Below, piece by piece: positions 39,704 to 49,430 of a stretch of 64,000 bases of DNA (positions within the stretch are counted from its first letter, which is position 1; the number at the start of each line of letters is the position of its first letter). The notes beneath the pieces were generated by a model. The model did no database searches, had not been told where the DNA came from, and was given only the letters and a program-made list of their open reading frames with translations. The translations under genes were made by a program, and so were the position numbers. This DNA is from Tepidanaerobacteraceae bacterium (lineage in GTDB: Bacteria > Bacillota > Thermosediminibacteria > Thermosediminibacterales > Tepidanaerobacteraceae): assembly GCA_029982615.1 (NCBI GenBank), contig JARRBK010000003.1, forward strand, positions 1-64,000, written 5' to 3'.

Positions 39704-41314
39704 CTATCTCTTATGAGGGCCCGGCTTTTGGCCAAATGGCTGTCTTTTGCTTTTAGAACCTATTAGATGGGGGCGCCACCGCATCATCCACCACGGTACC
39801 CTTACAATGCTATCCTGTAAATCGCGGGGTTTAAGCGGCCCAAGAGGTGAAAGATATGGCACCCCGAAAGAGCGGAGAGAGGCAAGATATGATAGTAAAA
39901 TAAGTGTGGCCAGCATAATGCCCATTAATCCCATGACCGCTCCAAGTATCAATAATAAAAATCTTATTATCACGAGTGTGATAACCATCTCGGGAGCGGG
40001 AATGGTGAAAATGGCAAGGCCAGTCAGCGCGGTGATAATTATTGTAGGGGGGCTGGTCAGTCCAGCGCTTACCGCTGCATCACCTATAATTAGGGTCCCC
40101 ACGATGCTTACGGCCTGACCTATGGTTCTGGGCATTCGGGTGCCCGCTTCCCGCAATATTTCGAAGACAAGCCCCATTAGTGCAGCTTCAACAAAAGTCG
40201 GAAACGGAACGCCTTCTCTGGTGGCGGCTATGGAAATTGCCAATGGAGTAGGTATCATCTCCTGATGGTAGGTGGTTACAGCAACATAAAGCGCAGGGAG
40301 GAAAACGGCTATTAATAGGGATAAAAACCTTATCCAGCGGGTGAAGCTGCTGAAAATGAAAATCAAATAGTAATCTTCACTGCTGATAAAAAATTCGGTG
40401 AAAACAGCGGGAACTATAAGTGCAGAAGGCGAACCGTCGACCAAAATTGCCAATTTTCCGGATAAAAGTTCAGCTGCTACAACGTCGGGTTTTTCGGTGC
40501 GATGAATGAGTGGGAACGGGCACAAAGGGGCATCTCTAATGAGTTCATCTATATAATTGGTATCCAGGATACCATCTATATTTATACGTGAAATTCTTTT
40601 CCTTGCCTCCTCCAGAATCTTATTGTTGACAACACCATCTATATAAAACAAACCTACCTGAGTTTTGGTGATGCTGCCAATTTCTAGAAACTCTGCTTTT
40701 AGTTTTGGGGATTTAATTTTCCTGCGGATTAAAGCATTATTTACTCGGAGAGCTTCCGTAAAGCCTTCCCGGGGGCCGCGGATTACCGGTTCTACCTCAG
40801 GTTCTTCCACATTTCTGAAATTATATCCCTCATAATCCACAATGAGGGCTTTGTTCAAACCGTCAATAAAGATTGCTGTAGAACCGGAACACACAGATTG
40901 GATGACTCTTTCCATCTCAGAAATTTTCTTTAAATCCGTTGAAGCCAGCAAATGGTTTTCTATGTAATCAAAGGCGTTGTTTTTTAGAAAATGATTTATA
41001 TTTTCTTCTTGAGACTTCACCATTAAAGGAATCATTACGGATTTTTCCAGGAGCTCTCTATCCACCAAACCGTCCAAAAACACAACAAAGGCCGGTATTC
41101 CCGGTTTTTTGCCTATCTTGAAGGGCCTTACGATGGCATCCTGGCAGTTTTTCATGACTGTATTGACATAATTTAGATTTTTTTGCAAGCTTTTACTTAC
41201 AGAGGTTTGTACTTCCGGAATTTTCCCCTGAAGGCCATCATTTAAAATTTCGTTTTTATTAAATTTTTTTATAAACGAAAAAGGCCACAATTTTTTAAGC
41301 AACGGAATCACCAA
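39704..41314 (-). CDS. gerA: GerA family spore germination protein
   Basis: PFKIGKKPGIPAFVVFLDGLVD ... LLSGKLAILVDGSPSALIVP ... TREGVPFPTFVEAALMGLVFEILREAGTRMP. Confidence 0.93.
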   Translation of the reverse strand: MVIPLLKKLWPFSFIKKFNKNEILNDGLQGKIPEVQTSVSKSLQKNLNYVNTVMKNCQDAIVRPFKIGKKPGIPAFVVFLDGLVDRELLEKSVMIPLMVKSQEENINHFLKNNAFDYIENHLLASTDLKKISEMERVIQSVCSGSTAIFIDGLNKALIVDYEGYNFRNVEEPEVEPVIRGPREGFTEALRVNNALIRRKIKSPKLKAEFLEIGSITKTQVGLFYIDGVVNNKILEEARKRISRINIDGILDTNYIDELIRDAPLCPFPLIHRTEKPDVVAAELLSGKLAILVDGSPSALIVPAVFTEFFISSEDYYLIFIFSSFTRWIRFLSLLIAVFLPALYVAVTTYHQEMIPTPLAISIAATREGVPFPTFVEAALMGLVFEILREAGTRMPRTIGQAVSIVGTLIIGDAAVSAGLTSPPTIIITALTGLAIFTIPAPEMVITLVIIRFLLLILGAVMGLMGIMLATLILLSYLASLRSFGVPYLSPLGPLKPRDLQDSIVRVPWWMMRWRPHLIGSKSKRQPFGQKPGPHKR

Positions 41315-41366
41315 TATATAGCTTTCTGTTTATATAGAATGTCCCTGAATAAAATATATATACAAA

Positions 41367-41402
41367 AAACCGCTTTCCTGCCTTTCAGCCTGAAAGCGGT
41401 TT
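41367..41402 (-). terminator. Hairpin terminator (minus-strand polarity)
   Basis: AAACCGCTTTC / GAAAGCGGTTT stem; A run at 41364-41369 gives the U tract on the minus strand. Confidence 0.7.
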
Positions 41403-41564
41403 GTTGTCTTCAATTGTTAATCTTTCTATCTTACTACAAGAGGTGCCAGTATCCATGCCAGTGCAAATGAGATATTATTCTGATTATCATTCCAACTATA
41501 GAAGCCTGCATGGCTTCACCCGCCGATAAATCGGAATTCTAGGCCCATACAGCTGGAACCTGAA

Positions 41565-41933
41565 TTACGGGTTTTCCCTTGCAAGATATTCCTCCACCGG
41601 TTCAACAGTTATGACAATTGTGCCTGCCAGCTGATTGACGGGATCATAATCTTTCAGCACGCTCCTCAGCTTTAATCCGAAAAATTCTTCAAAATATGTT
41701 TTAAATCGAACTTTAAACTCATTTAGAAGCGCAAGGTCCATCAGCCTGGCAGTGAGGGAGTCTTTTTCGTCGATATGCTTGAGTACTGATATCCTGCGGT
41801 TCAAAGCAAGTATTAATATCTTGTCGCCAATTATTTCGATTTTTTGCCAGTCCAAACCTCTTCCGTACATCTCTTCGTTTACCTGATTGTTTATCTTAAT
41901 GATTTGCTGTTTGAACTCTCCCAGGGTTTTCAC
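41565..41933 (-). CDS. DUF2294 family protein
   Basis: Sequence type KTLGEFKQQIIKINNQVNEEMYGRG ... FEEFFGLKLRSVLKDYDP; SD ggaggt. Confidence 0.65.
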   Translation of the reverse strand: MKTLGEFKQQIIKINNQVNEEMYGRGLDWQKIEIIGDKILILALNRRISVLKHIDEKDSLTARLMDLALLNEFKVRFKTYFEEFFGLKLRSVLKDYDPVNQLAGTIVITVEPVEEYLARENP

Positions 41934-42135
41934 GGTTTTTACCTCCCTCTTTGGTGTTAAAAACCTGAAGAAATTATTATAATTTATATTCTATGCATTC
42001 TGGATTATTCCTTCTTAATTAAATTTGACAATAAAAGTTATAATTTTTTGGAACCGATTGATGGCCTATTGAATATACAGCCAACTAACAGGTATTTTCG
42101 AGGCGGATGCGGCGATTCCAATAGAAATATTATTT

Positions 42136-42372
42136 TTGGATGGTGAGGATGACATAAAGCTGTGGATAGAAACCAATATCTGGCTGGACCCAGGAGAACT
42201 GATACAGTGCCTTTATTTAAAACTTTTCTCGGAAAATGCGGCGATAGAGATTCAGCTTATACAGCCAGATGTTAAAATAGAGTGGCCTAGTAGGGGGCGC
42301 TTTGTAGTAGATATTGCTGATTATGTCAAGATATTATATAACAGAAGGCGCAAAATTAGAAGGATATTTTAA
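42136..42372 (+). CDS. Small hypothetical protein, possibly a remnant
   Basis: Open frame with protein-like composition but only a TTG start and no clear SD; frame stays open upstream to the stop at 42070. Confidence 0.3.
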   Translation: MDGEDDIKLWIETNIWLDPGELIQCLYLKLFSENAAIEIQLIQPDVKIEWPSRGRFVVDIADYVKILYNRRRKIRRIF

Positions 42373-42640
42373 AATAAAACTAATAATAACCATTATTTTT
42401 AAAGATATCGCCTTGAAAATAGCTCAGGACGGTTTTTCTTTTGATTGCTCTCCATTGTTAAGGTTGAACGGACTTTGAATTGATGGTAAAATTATCTTGA
42501 ATAAAGAAATATCAGACAATGAACAATTTGAGATATTCCAATCTGGATAATATAGGGCTTAATATAAAATAATATTAATATGACATAGGACATGCAAGAA
42601 AAAAAATAAAATAATAATAATATAGAGAGGGGATGGGCAT

Positions 42641-43795
42641 ATGAATCTAGCTATACTATCTACTTACCCTCCGAGAGAATGTGGAATTGCATCTTTTGCA
42701 AGAGATCTGAAAAACCATCTTGCCATGTGGGGGCAAAATGTTTCCGTTCTGGCCATTACTGATAAAAACTCTTCTTACAATTATCCGCCGGAGGTAGTGT
42801 TTGAACTGAGAGAAGACAAAAAGGACGACTACCATATTGCGGCGGAGTTTTTAAACTCTGCAGAAGTTGACGCGGTTTTCGTAGAGCATGAATACGGTAT
42901 TTTTGGAGGGCGGGATGGAGAATTTGTTCTTGAATTTGCATCCAATTTGAATAAACCTTTTATACTGAATACCCATACTGTTTTACCTACTCCGGGATTC
43001 CGCCAGAGAGGCATTCTTGCAAAGCTTGGGAAAGAGGCACTCGCGGTGTTTTGCATGACCAGAAGGTCTTCAGAACTTTTAAACAGAGTGTACCGAATTC
43101 CGATGGAGAAAATATATGTGATTCCGCATGGAGTTCCTGTTTTCGAGGAAAAGCCTCGCGAAACATTGAAGAAATCTTACAACATTTCGGGAAGGCCGCT
43201 GGTTACCACATTCGGGTTTATAGGCCCTGGAAAAGGGATAGAATTAGGGATAAAGGCCATATCACTTTTAAAAGAAAAATATCCAGATATAATATACCTG
43301 GTGGCAGGTGAGACTCATCCAAATCTGAAAAAGAAAATGGGAGAGGCATATCGCGATTCTCTGCTGGATTTAATTGAAAAACTTAAAGTGGAAGATAATA
43401 TAAAATTCATCAACAGGTATATAAGCTTAGAAGAATTGGGTGAAATATTGTATATGACCGACGTATACCTTACGCCTTATCCCCACCGAAATCAGGCTGT
43501 AAGCGGAACGCTATCCTTTGCAGTGGGGTGCGGCAGAGCCATCGTGTCTACGCCGTATGACTATTCGCTAGAAATCTTAGGGGAGGGCAGAGGTCTGGTA
43601 GCGTCGGAGGCAGACCCGGCGGAATTGGCAGGTCTGATTGACAGAATATTATCAAACCCGCAGTTGCAGGCGCAACTTGAGAAAAGGACCATGAAACTTG
43701 GCAGAACCATGTTGTGGCCTGAAGTGGCGAAAAGTTATGTTAGCATTCTGCAGGGAATTCTTCAACAAGTAGATGTGGAGAGGAAGGTGTATTAA
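42641..43795 (+). CDS. Glycosyltransferase family 4 (mannosyltransferase-like)
   Basis: MNLAILSTYPPRECGIASFARDLKNHL ... VIPHGVPVFEEK ... TFGFIGPGKGIELGIKAISLL. Confidence 0.88.
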   Translation: MNLAILSTYPPRECGIASFARDLKNHLAMWGQNVSVLAITDKNSSYNYPPEVVFELREDKKDDYHIAAEFLNSAEVDAVFVEHEYGIFGGRDGEFVLEFASNLNKPFILNTHTVLPTPGFRQRGILAKLGKEALAVFCMTRRSSELLNRVYRIPMEKIYVIPHGVPVFEEKPRETLKKSYNISGRPLVTTFGFIGPGKGIELGIKAISLLKEKYPDIIYLVAGETHPNLKKKMGEAYRDSLLDLIEKLKVEDNIKFINRYISLEELGEILYMTDVYLTPYPHRNQAVSGTLSFAVGCGRAIVSTPYDYSLEILGEGRGLVASEADPAELAGLIDRILSNPQLQAQLEKRTMKLGRTMLWPEVAKSYVSILQGILQQVDVERKVY

Positions 43796-44818
43796 ATGTA
43801 TCGACATTTTTTGAACATGACCGATGCCACTGGCATAATACAATTTGCCGATAAATCAAAGCCGAAAAAAGAAAGTGGTTATACTGTGGATGACAATGCA
43901 AGGGCGCTGCTTGTGGCGCTGGATATGGAAGCGGAAGAAAGGGAAAGGCTTATAAACATATACGCCCGTTTTATGGATGAAGCGCAGGATTCCAATGGCA
44001 TATGGCAGAATTTAAAGGTGGATGGGAAATTCCTGCCTGTCATAAATTCGGAGGACAGTATGGGCAGAGGCATACTTGCGGCGAGTTTCGCAGTGGATTG
44101 CGGCATATCTGAGACTGAAAAATTGGCAGAAAAAATGCTGAAAAAAGCTTTGCCCAGGGCATTCCAATTCGATTCTCCAAGAGCCATATCCTATGCGCTA
44201 ATCGGAATTGCAAACTTGATAAATGGGGGAAGGTATTTACGGCTGCTGCCCTATGCAAAGCAGATGGCAGACAAATTGATAACGATGTACGAAATGAACC
44301 GAAGCCCTAAGTGGCTGTGGTTTGAAGACAAATTGACTTATTGCAATGCAGTGATACCTCATGCACTTTTCAGTTATTACAGGGTGAGCGGGGATAATAG
44401 AGCCCTGAAGGTTGCAAAAGATACGCTCAACTTTCTAACGGATTCTCTGTTTAAAAAAGGATATTTAAGTATTGTGGGAAATCAGGGATGGTGGCACAAG
44501 CAAAGTTTTATACCTCCGTTCGATCAGCAGCCGGTGGACGCAGCCTCAGTAGTGCTGGCATGCCTTGAGGCCTTTACTGTCACCGGAGAATCGGAATACA
44601 TGCATAAAGCAAAAATTGCATATGACTGGTACTGGGGAAAAAACATCAACGGCTTACCAGTGTATAACAAAGACACTCAGGGGTGCCATGATGCACTGGT
44701 TCCCAACGGTGTTAACCTCAATCAGGGCGCTGAAGCAGTGGTATCTTTTCTAATGGCCCATCAGGTCATAAAAGATGTAATGGAGAAAAAGAGGCAAAAA
44801 TTAATTCCTGCCGTTTAA
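43796..44818 (+). CDS. Conserved protein with predicted helical (alpha/alpha)-barrel fold, glycan-metabolism associated
   Basis: MYRHFLNMTDATGIIQFADKSKPKKESGYTVDDNARALLVALDME ... WHKQSFIPPFDQQPVDAASVVLACLEAF, helical-barrel-like motifs; starts immediately after upstream stop. Confidence 0.65.
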   Translation: MYRHFLNMTDATGIIQFADKSKPKKESGYTVDDNARALLVALDMEAEERERLINIYARFMDEAQDSNGIWQNLKVDGKFLPVINSEDSMGRGILAASFAVDCGISETEKLAEKMLKKALPRAFQFDSPRAISYALIGIANLINGGRYLRLLPYAKQMADKLITMYEMNRSPKWLWFEDKLTYCNAVIPHALFSYYRVSGDNRALKVAKDTLNFLTDSLFKKGYLSIVGNQGWWHKQSFIPPFDQQPVDAASVVLACLEAFTVTGESEYMHKAKIAYDWYWGKNINGLPVYNKDTQGCHDALVPNGVNLNQGAEAVVSFLMAHQVIKDVMEKKRQKLIPAV

Positions 44819-44821
44819 GGA

Positions 44822-47800
44822 GTGGAACCGGTGAGCAAAAATGCAAAAATTAATTCAGAGAATTTCTTTTCTGAAATGTTGAATCAAGTGAAAAGTCAAT
44901 GGCATAATTTAGATGATATAGACATTATTATCGGCATTCCGTTTTATAATGAAGAAAATACTTTGATTGAAGTGGTAAGAGCAGCTTTGAACAACCTGAG
45001 AAAAAGTTCTGTCCGCAAGCTGGTGGTATGCGTCGGAGATCCTCGAGGTGCACATATACCCGAAATACTTAAAAAAGAATTTGAAGATGCACCTTTGGCT
45101 GCTTTTATTATGCCCCGAAAAATAAAAGGTAGAGGTTGGAGCATTAGAGCTATTTTCGAGTTGGCCCGCTGTCTGGAAGCTGATGTAACGCTGCTGGCAG
45201 CAGATTTGCAAAACTACGGTAATCAGGGCATAGAACCCGAATGGATCGATAAATTGACACAACCCATATTGAATGATTACGACTTGACGATTGCATGTTT
45301 TAAGCGGCACCCTTTTGAAGATCCGACGGGCGCGCTGCTGATAGCACCACTGCTGGCAGCTTTATACGGAGTGGAAATCAACGATCCTTTGAGCGGCGTT
45401 TACGCCTTTTCCCATGATATGGTAGAAGACCTTTGCGTGGAGTTCGACCAATTCCATGAACACGCTGGTGGTTATGGCTTTGACCCATGGCTTATTGCTA
45501 CTGCTTTGAAATGGAAGAAAAGGATTTGTGAAGTGAGTCTTGGCACCAAGCTATCCCCGCCTGATTTTTGTAAAAAAAATATTGTGTTTAAACAAAGAGC
45601 CCGCACATTGTTTGAATGTATAAAAAGAGATGAAGATATATGGTCGGACCGGAACCCTATTGTGCAATCCCTTGACGCAATCAGAGAAGAAAGCCAAGCG
45701 ACTCCGGATGAAGTAATGTGCAATTTTTATGATTTTGTGGATTCTTTCAAAGAAGGATATTATCATTACCAGAATTTTTTGCGCAGGGTGCTGAGCGATG
45801 AGTCGATTAAAGTGCTGGAAAAGGCGGTGGAGGAACCTCCTGAAAATGTCTATATACCGCCTAATGCCTGGGCTAAAATGGTGTATGAATTTTTAATAAG
45901 CTTTGGCTTTTTGGATAGGGCTGGCAAAAAAGACTCACTGGAATCTCTGATGACGGTTTATGAGGGTTTGATTGCCGGGATTATAGCAAAAACTGCAGGC
46001 CCAAAAAAAATATTGGAACAAAACGGCATAGAGACGAATTTGGTATTGCCTGCTATGATTCGAGATATATATAAAGAATACGCAGATGCATTTTTCGAAT
46101 TCAGGCAGGGCTTTATACAGAAATGGGGTAAAAAAGTTCAGGAGACGAGCCCTTTTATTATGCCCCTGGATTACCTGGAATTTATTCCAGGCGTACCTAT
46201 AGTCCTGCCGAAAAAGCTCACCGGTGCCAATAAAAGAGAGGTTTATACCGGGGATATATTTAAAAAATTACAAAAAAAATATGAGGCTGCATTTGAAAAT
46301 TTTATGCATAGCATCGGCATAAACAGCCGCGGTTTGTCCTGGGAAGTGTTTAAAGGCTATGAATCTTTTTTAGCAAGCCTTGAGAAAACTATAGATTCTT
46401 TGTTTCCGGGTGACCTGTATACTGAAGAAGGAACAAAGACAATGGTAAAAAGGCTTTTTGAAATTTTCCCGCACAGTAAAATCATTGCAGTAAAGTGGGA
46501 AATTCTCAGAAAGCTGTTGTATGAATTTCCGCCGAGGAATCTAATTGTAAGATTGGGTTTTAGAAATATGCGCCAGCTTTTGGACAATGTAGATGTTCGA
46601 GATATATTGACCCTTGCACAATTTACAGAGGACAAGGATTATTTCGACCGTATCTTTTATTGGCTAAAGGATAACCTGCGGCCCGATAGCTTTGAAGAAG
46701 TGGAGCTTTCGCCCATGGTGGTCAGCAGAAATAAATTTCCAGCACTGAATGAACTTCGAGAGATATCAGATCTCAACCGCCTTACTGCCAGAATAGCCGT
46801 AATGAACCTGGGCAAGGGGATGGGCGGCGATTATCCGAAACTACGATATTTTACAAGAGTTGCAAAAAGCATAGTGGAAGCCGAACATTTTTCCGATATA
46901 TGGAAGGCATATGCCCGAGAACGAAAGGAGGTTGGCAGGAAATTTGTAAATTCCATACTGGGGCATTACGGCAAAGCAACTTTTTCTGCCCATCATATAT
47001 TTGAAAACTGGCATCACCGGCAGTTCGCAGCCAGATTAAAAAAGTTGGCAGCAAAATTAGCGGATGAAAACCGGATGGAAGAATCGGCAAAACTGGCGGC
47101 AATGGCCGATGGGTACGGCCTTAGTTTGGTGCTGGAAGATGGGACCTTTTTTCCGTGCTCCGCGTGGACGTGGGCGAGCTACAGTTTCAAAGGTGGCGAA
47201 GGCATTCCTACTCCGCTGTCTTTGCACATAGAGAGAGACTGGTTTAATCATGATCTTTTGGAAGAGATTTATAAAGAAATGGGATACGATCCGAGAGAAA
47301 TACTGGAACAGGTGTTTCAGCTGATAAGTCTTGGTCGAGAGAGTAGCGATTTGACTGTGGTCCTTCTGGGAGTAAAACCTCCCAAGGAGGAAATAGTTAT
47401 TCAGGAACTGGAGAACTGGCCCAGAGCCCGGGAATTAAAGAGATATGAAAAAAATCCACTGCTTAGTCCGATAAAGGAGCACTGGTGGGAGAACAAATAC
47501 GTGCTAAATACAGCCGCTTTTCGGATCAAAGATAGAATATACCTGCTGTACAGGGCCTTTGGGCAGGATGGCATTTCGAGGATAGGGCTTGCAGTATCAG
47601 ACGGCTATAATATTATTGAGAGGTTAGATAAACCCGTATTTATCCCGGAAAGGGAGCAGGAAAGAAAAGGGTGCGAGGACCCTAGGGTTGTAATAATAGA
47701 CGATGAGATTTTCATGCTTTACACTGCTTATGACGGTGTGGTGGCCCAAATAGCGGCAGCGTCTATCTCTGTGGAAGATTTTTTGGATAGGAATTTCGAC

Positions 47801-48388
47801 AGGTGGAAAAGGAGAGGCTTTGCCTTCCCTGGCCTGTGGGATAAAGATGCCTTTTTGTTTCCGGAAAAAATCGAAGGCAAATACGTTATATATCATCGTA
47901 TAGAACCCAGTATATGGATAGCTTATTCTGACGAATTAGTATTTCCGTGGCCGAGAGATGGCCATAAAATAATCATGGGGCCGAGGTCTGGTATGATGTG
48001 GGACTCCTTGAAAATAGGAGCAGGCGCCCAGCCTATAAAAACTAAGTATGGCTGGCTCCTTATATATCATGGAGTGGATAGAGAAATGGTTTATAGGTTG
48101 GGGGTAGTCCTGGTGGATCTGAAGGATCCCGAGAGGGTGCTCTATCGGTCTCCGAATCCTGTACTTTCTCCTGAAACCGATTTTGAGATAGGAAAACCTG
48201 GCGAAAGCTGGGTGCCAAATGTGGTTTTCACCTGCGGGGCGGTGCCAGCGGTAGACAAGGACATCCTTGATGACGATGATGAGATATTGGTTTATTATGG
48301 GGCGGCGGATACGAACATATGCCTAGCAACGGGTAAGGTAGAAGATTTGATACCCGAGGAAGTGAGAAATAGGCTGCAAAAAAACTGA
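44822..48388 (+). CDS. Multidomain protein: N-terminal GT-A glycosyltransferase, unassigned middle, C-terminal GH130 phosphorylase/hydrolase domain
   Basis: GT-A: DIIIGIPFYNEENTLIEVV ... LLAADLQNYGNQGIEPEW. GH130: KRYEKNPLLSPIKEHWWENKYVLNTAAF ... LLYRAFGQDGISRIGLA ... KGCEDPRVVIID ... LLIYHGVD. Confidence 0.85.
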   Translation: MEPVSKNAKINSENFFSEMLNQVKSQWHNLDDIDIIIGIPFYNEENTLIEVVRAALNNLRKSSVRKLVVCVGDPRGAHIPEILKKEFEDAPLAAFIMPRKIKGRGWSIRAIFELARCLEADVTLLAADLQNYGNQGIEPEWIDKLTQPILNDYDLTIACFKRHPFEDPTGALLIAPLLAALYGVEINDPLSGVYAFSHDMVEDLCVEFDQFHEHAGGYGFDPWLIATALKWKKRICEVSLGTKLSPPDFCKKNIVFKQRARTLFECIKRDEDIWSDRNPIVQSLDAIREESQATPDEVMCNFYDFVDSFKEGYYHYQNFLRRVLSDESIKVLEKAVEEPPENVYIPPNAWAKMVYEFLISFGFLDRAGKKDSLESLMTVYEGLIAGIIAKTAGPKKILEQNGIETNLVLPAMIRDIYKEYADAFFEFRQGFIQKWGKKVQETSPFIMPLDYLEFIPGVPIVLPKKLTGANKREVYTGDIFKKLQKKYEAAFENFMHSIGINSRGLSWEVFKGYESFLASLEKTIDSLFPGDLYTEEGTKTMVKRLFEIFPHSKIIAVKWEILRKLLYEFPPRNLIVRLGFRNMRQLLDNVDVRDILTLAQFTEDKDYFDRIFYWLKDNLRPDSFEEVELSPMVVSRNKFPALNELREISDLNRLTARIAVMNLGKGMGGDYPKLRYFTRVAKSIVEAEHFSDIWKAYARERKEVGRKFVNSILGHYGKATFSAHHIFENWHHRQFAARLKKLAAKLADENRMEESAKLAAMADGYGLSLVLEDGTFFPCSAWTWASYSFKGGEGIPTPLSLHIERDWFNHDLLEEIYKEMGYDPREILEQVFQLISLGRESSDLTVVLLGVKPPKEEIVIQELENWPRARELKRYEKNPLLSPIKEHWWENKYVLNTAAFRIKDRIYLLYRAFGQDGISRIGLAVSDGYNIIERLDKPVFIPEREQERKGCEDPRVVIIDDEIFMLYTAYDGVVAQIAAASISVEDFLDRNFDRWKRRGFAFPGLWDKDAFLFPEKIEGKYVIYHRIEPSIWIAYSDELVFPWPRDGHKIIMGPRSGMMWDSLKIGAGAQPIKTKYGWLLIYHGVDREMVYRLGVVLVDLKDPERVLYRSPNPVLSPETDFEIGKPGESWVPNVVFTCGAVPAVDKDILDDDDEILVYYGAADTNICLATGKVEDLIPEEVRNRLQKN

Positions 48389-48743
48389 ATTTGGGAGTCT
48401 AATAGTTCAGGAAATAAGTTAAAGCAATCTTATAATGACTTATAAAAGAATATTAGTCGAATAAAAAAGGATTTGCTAAAAAAGCATTTCTTTTTTTTTC
48501 CTCAATATGGCATTGAGACAAATTTTTATGAATAATAACCGTTTTATTGAAAAAAATACAGGCTTTTTTTTATTTGAGGCATTATGCATCATCAGCCATA
48601 GTTGAGCTTTAGCATATTTTGATGATATACTATAAAAACTGGCGAAGTTTGATATTTCCCATATTTTTGTTGTTTTTCATGGAGGATTTTTTAGATTGGC
48701 GTCGAATTTAATAGAAGGGTGTGTACTTTGGGAGTGATTTGCT

Positions 48744-49430
48744 TTGATTGAAACGTATGGCGTTACAAAAATATACCCAGGGGGTCTTGTAGCCCTGAGG
48801 GATATAAATATAAAAATTTCCAGAGGCGAGTTTGTATTCATAGTGGGACCGAGTGGAGCCGGAAAGTCTACATTTATTAAATTGCTCTTTAGGGAAGAGC
48901 TTCCCACGAGAGGGCAAATTTTCTTCAACGGCAAGAATATCACAAGAATGAAGAACAGAGAAGTCCCTCTTCTTCGAAGAAGAATAGGTATTGTATTTCA
49001 GGATTTCAGGCTTCTTCCTGAAAAGTCTGCCTATGAAAACGTAGCTTTTGCTATGGAAGTTACAGAAGCCTCAAGCAGGGAAATAAAAAAAAGGGTGCCC
49101 TATGTGCTGGAAAAGGTAGGGTTGGCACATAAAGCCAGTGCAAAGCCATCGGAACTTTCGGGCGGCGAACAGCAGAGGGTTGCTTTGGCCAGGGCTCTGG
49201 TGAACAATCCGGATGTGCTGGTGGCTGATGAACCCACCGGGAACCTCGATCCTGACACTTCCTGGGAAATAATGAAGTTGCTGAACGACATAAATAAGCG
49301 CGGCACTACAGTGGTGGTGGCTACACATGCCAGGGAATTAGTGGACGGCATGAGAAAACGAGTCCTGCAGCTGGATAAAGGCGTACTGGTACGGGATGAA
49401 GAAAGAGGTGTTTACAGGAATGAGGCTTAG
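48744..49430 (+). CDS. ftsE: Cell division ATP-binding protein FtsE
   Basis: MIETYGVTKIYPGGLVALRDIN, GPSGAGKSTFIKLLFREELPTRG, LSGGEQQRVALARALVNNPDVLVADEPTGNLDP. Confidence 0.95.
   Translation: MIETYGVTKIYPGGLVALRDINIKISRGEFVFIVGPSGAGKSTFIKLLFREELPTRGQIFFNGKNITRMKNREVPLLRRRIGIVFQDFRLLPEKSAYENVAFAMEVTEASSREIKKRVPYVLEKVGLAHKASAKPSELSGGEQQRVALARALVNNPDVLVADEPTGNLDPDTSWEIMKLLNDINKRGTTVVVATHARELVDGMRKRVLQLDKGVLVRDEERGVYRNEA

Noticed and set aside
41425-41540. Short minus-strand frame reading SHAGFYSWNDNQNNISFALAWILAPLVVR
   Set aside because: About 29 codons following a stop, no start codon or SD in frame; probably 3' UTR of the DUF2294 gene, although the peptide looks non-random.
48460-48510. Terminator-like sequence after the GT-A/GH130 gene (GGATTTGCTaaaaaaAGCATTTC then T run)
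   Set aside because: Stem is imperfect with internal mismatches; I could not support it as a clean hairpin, although the T run is suggestive.
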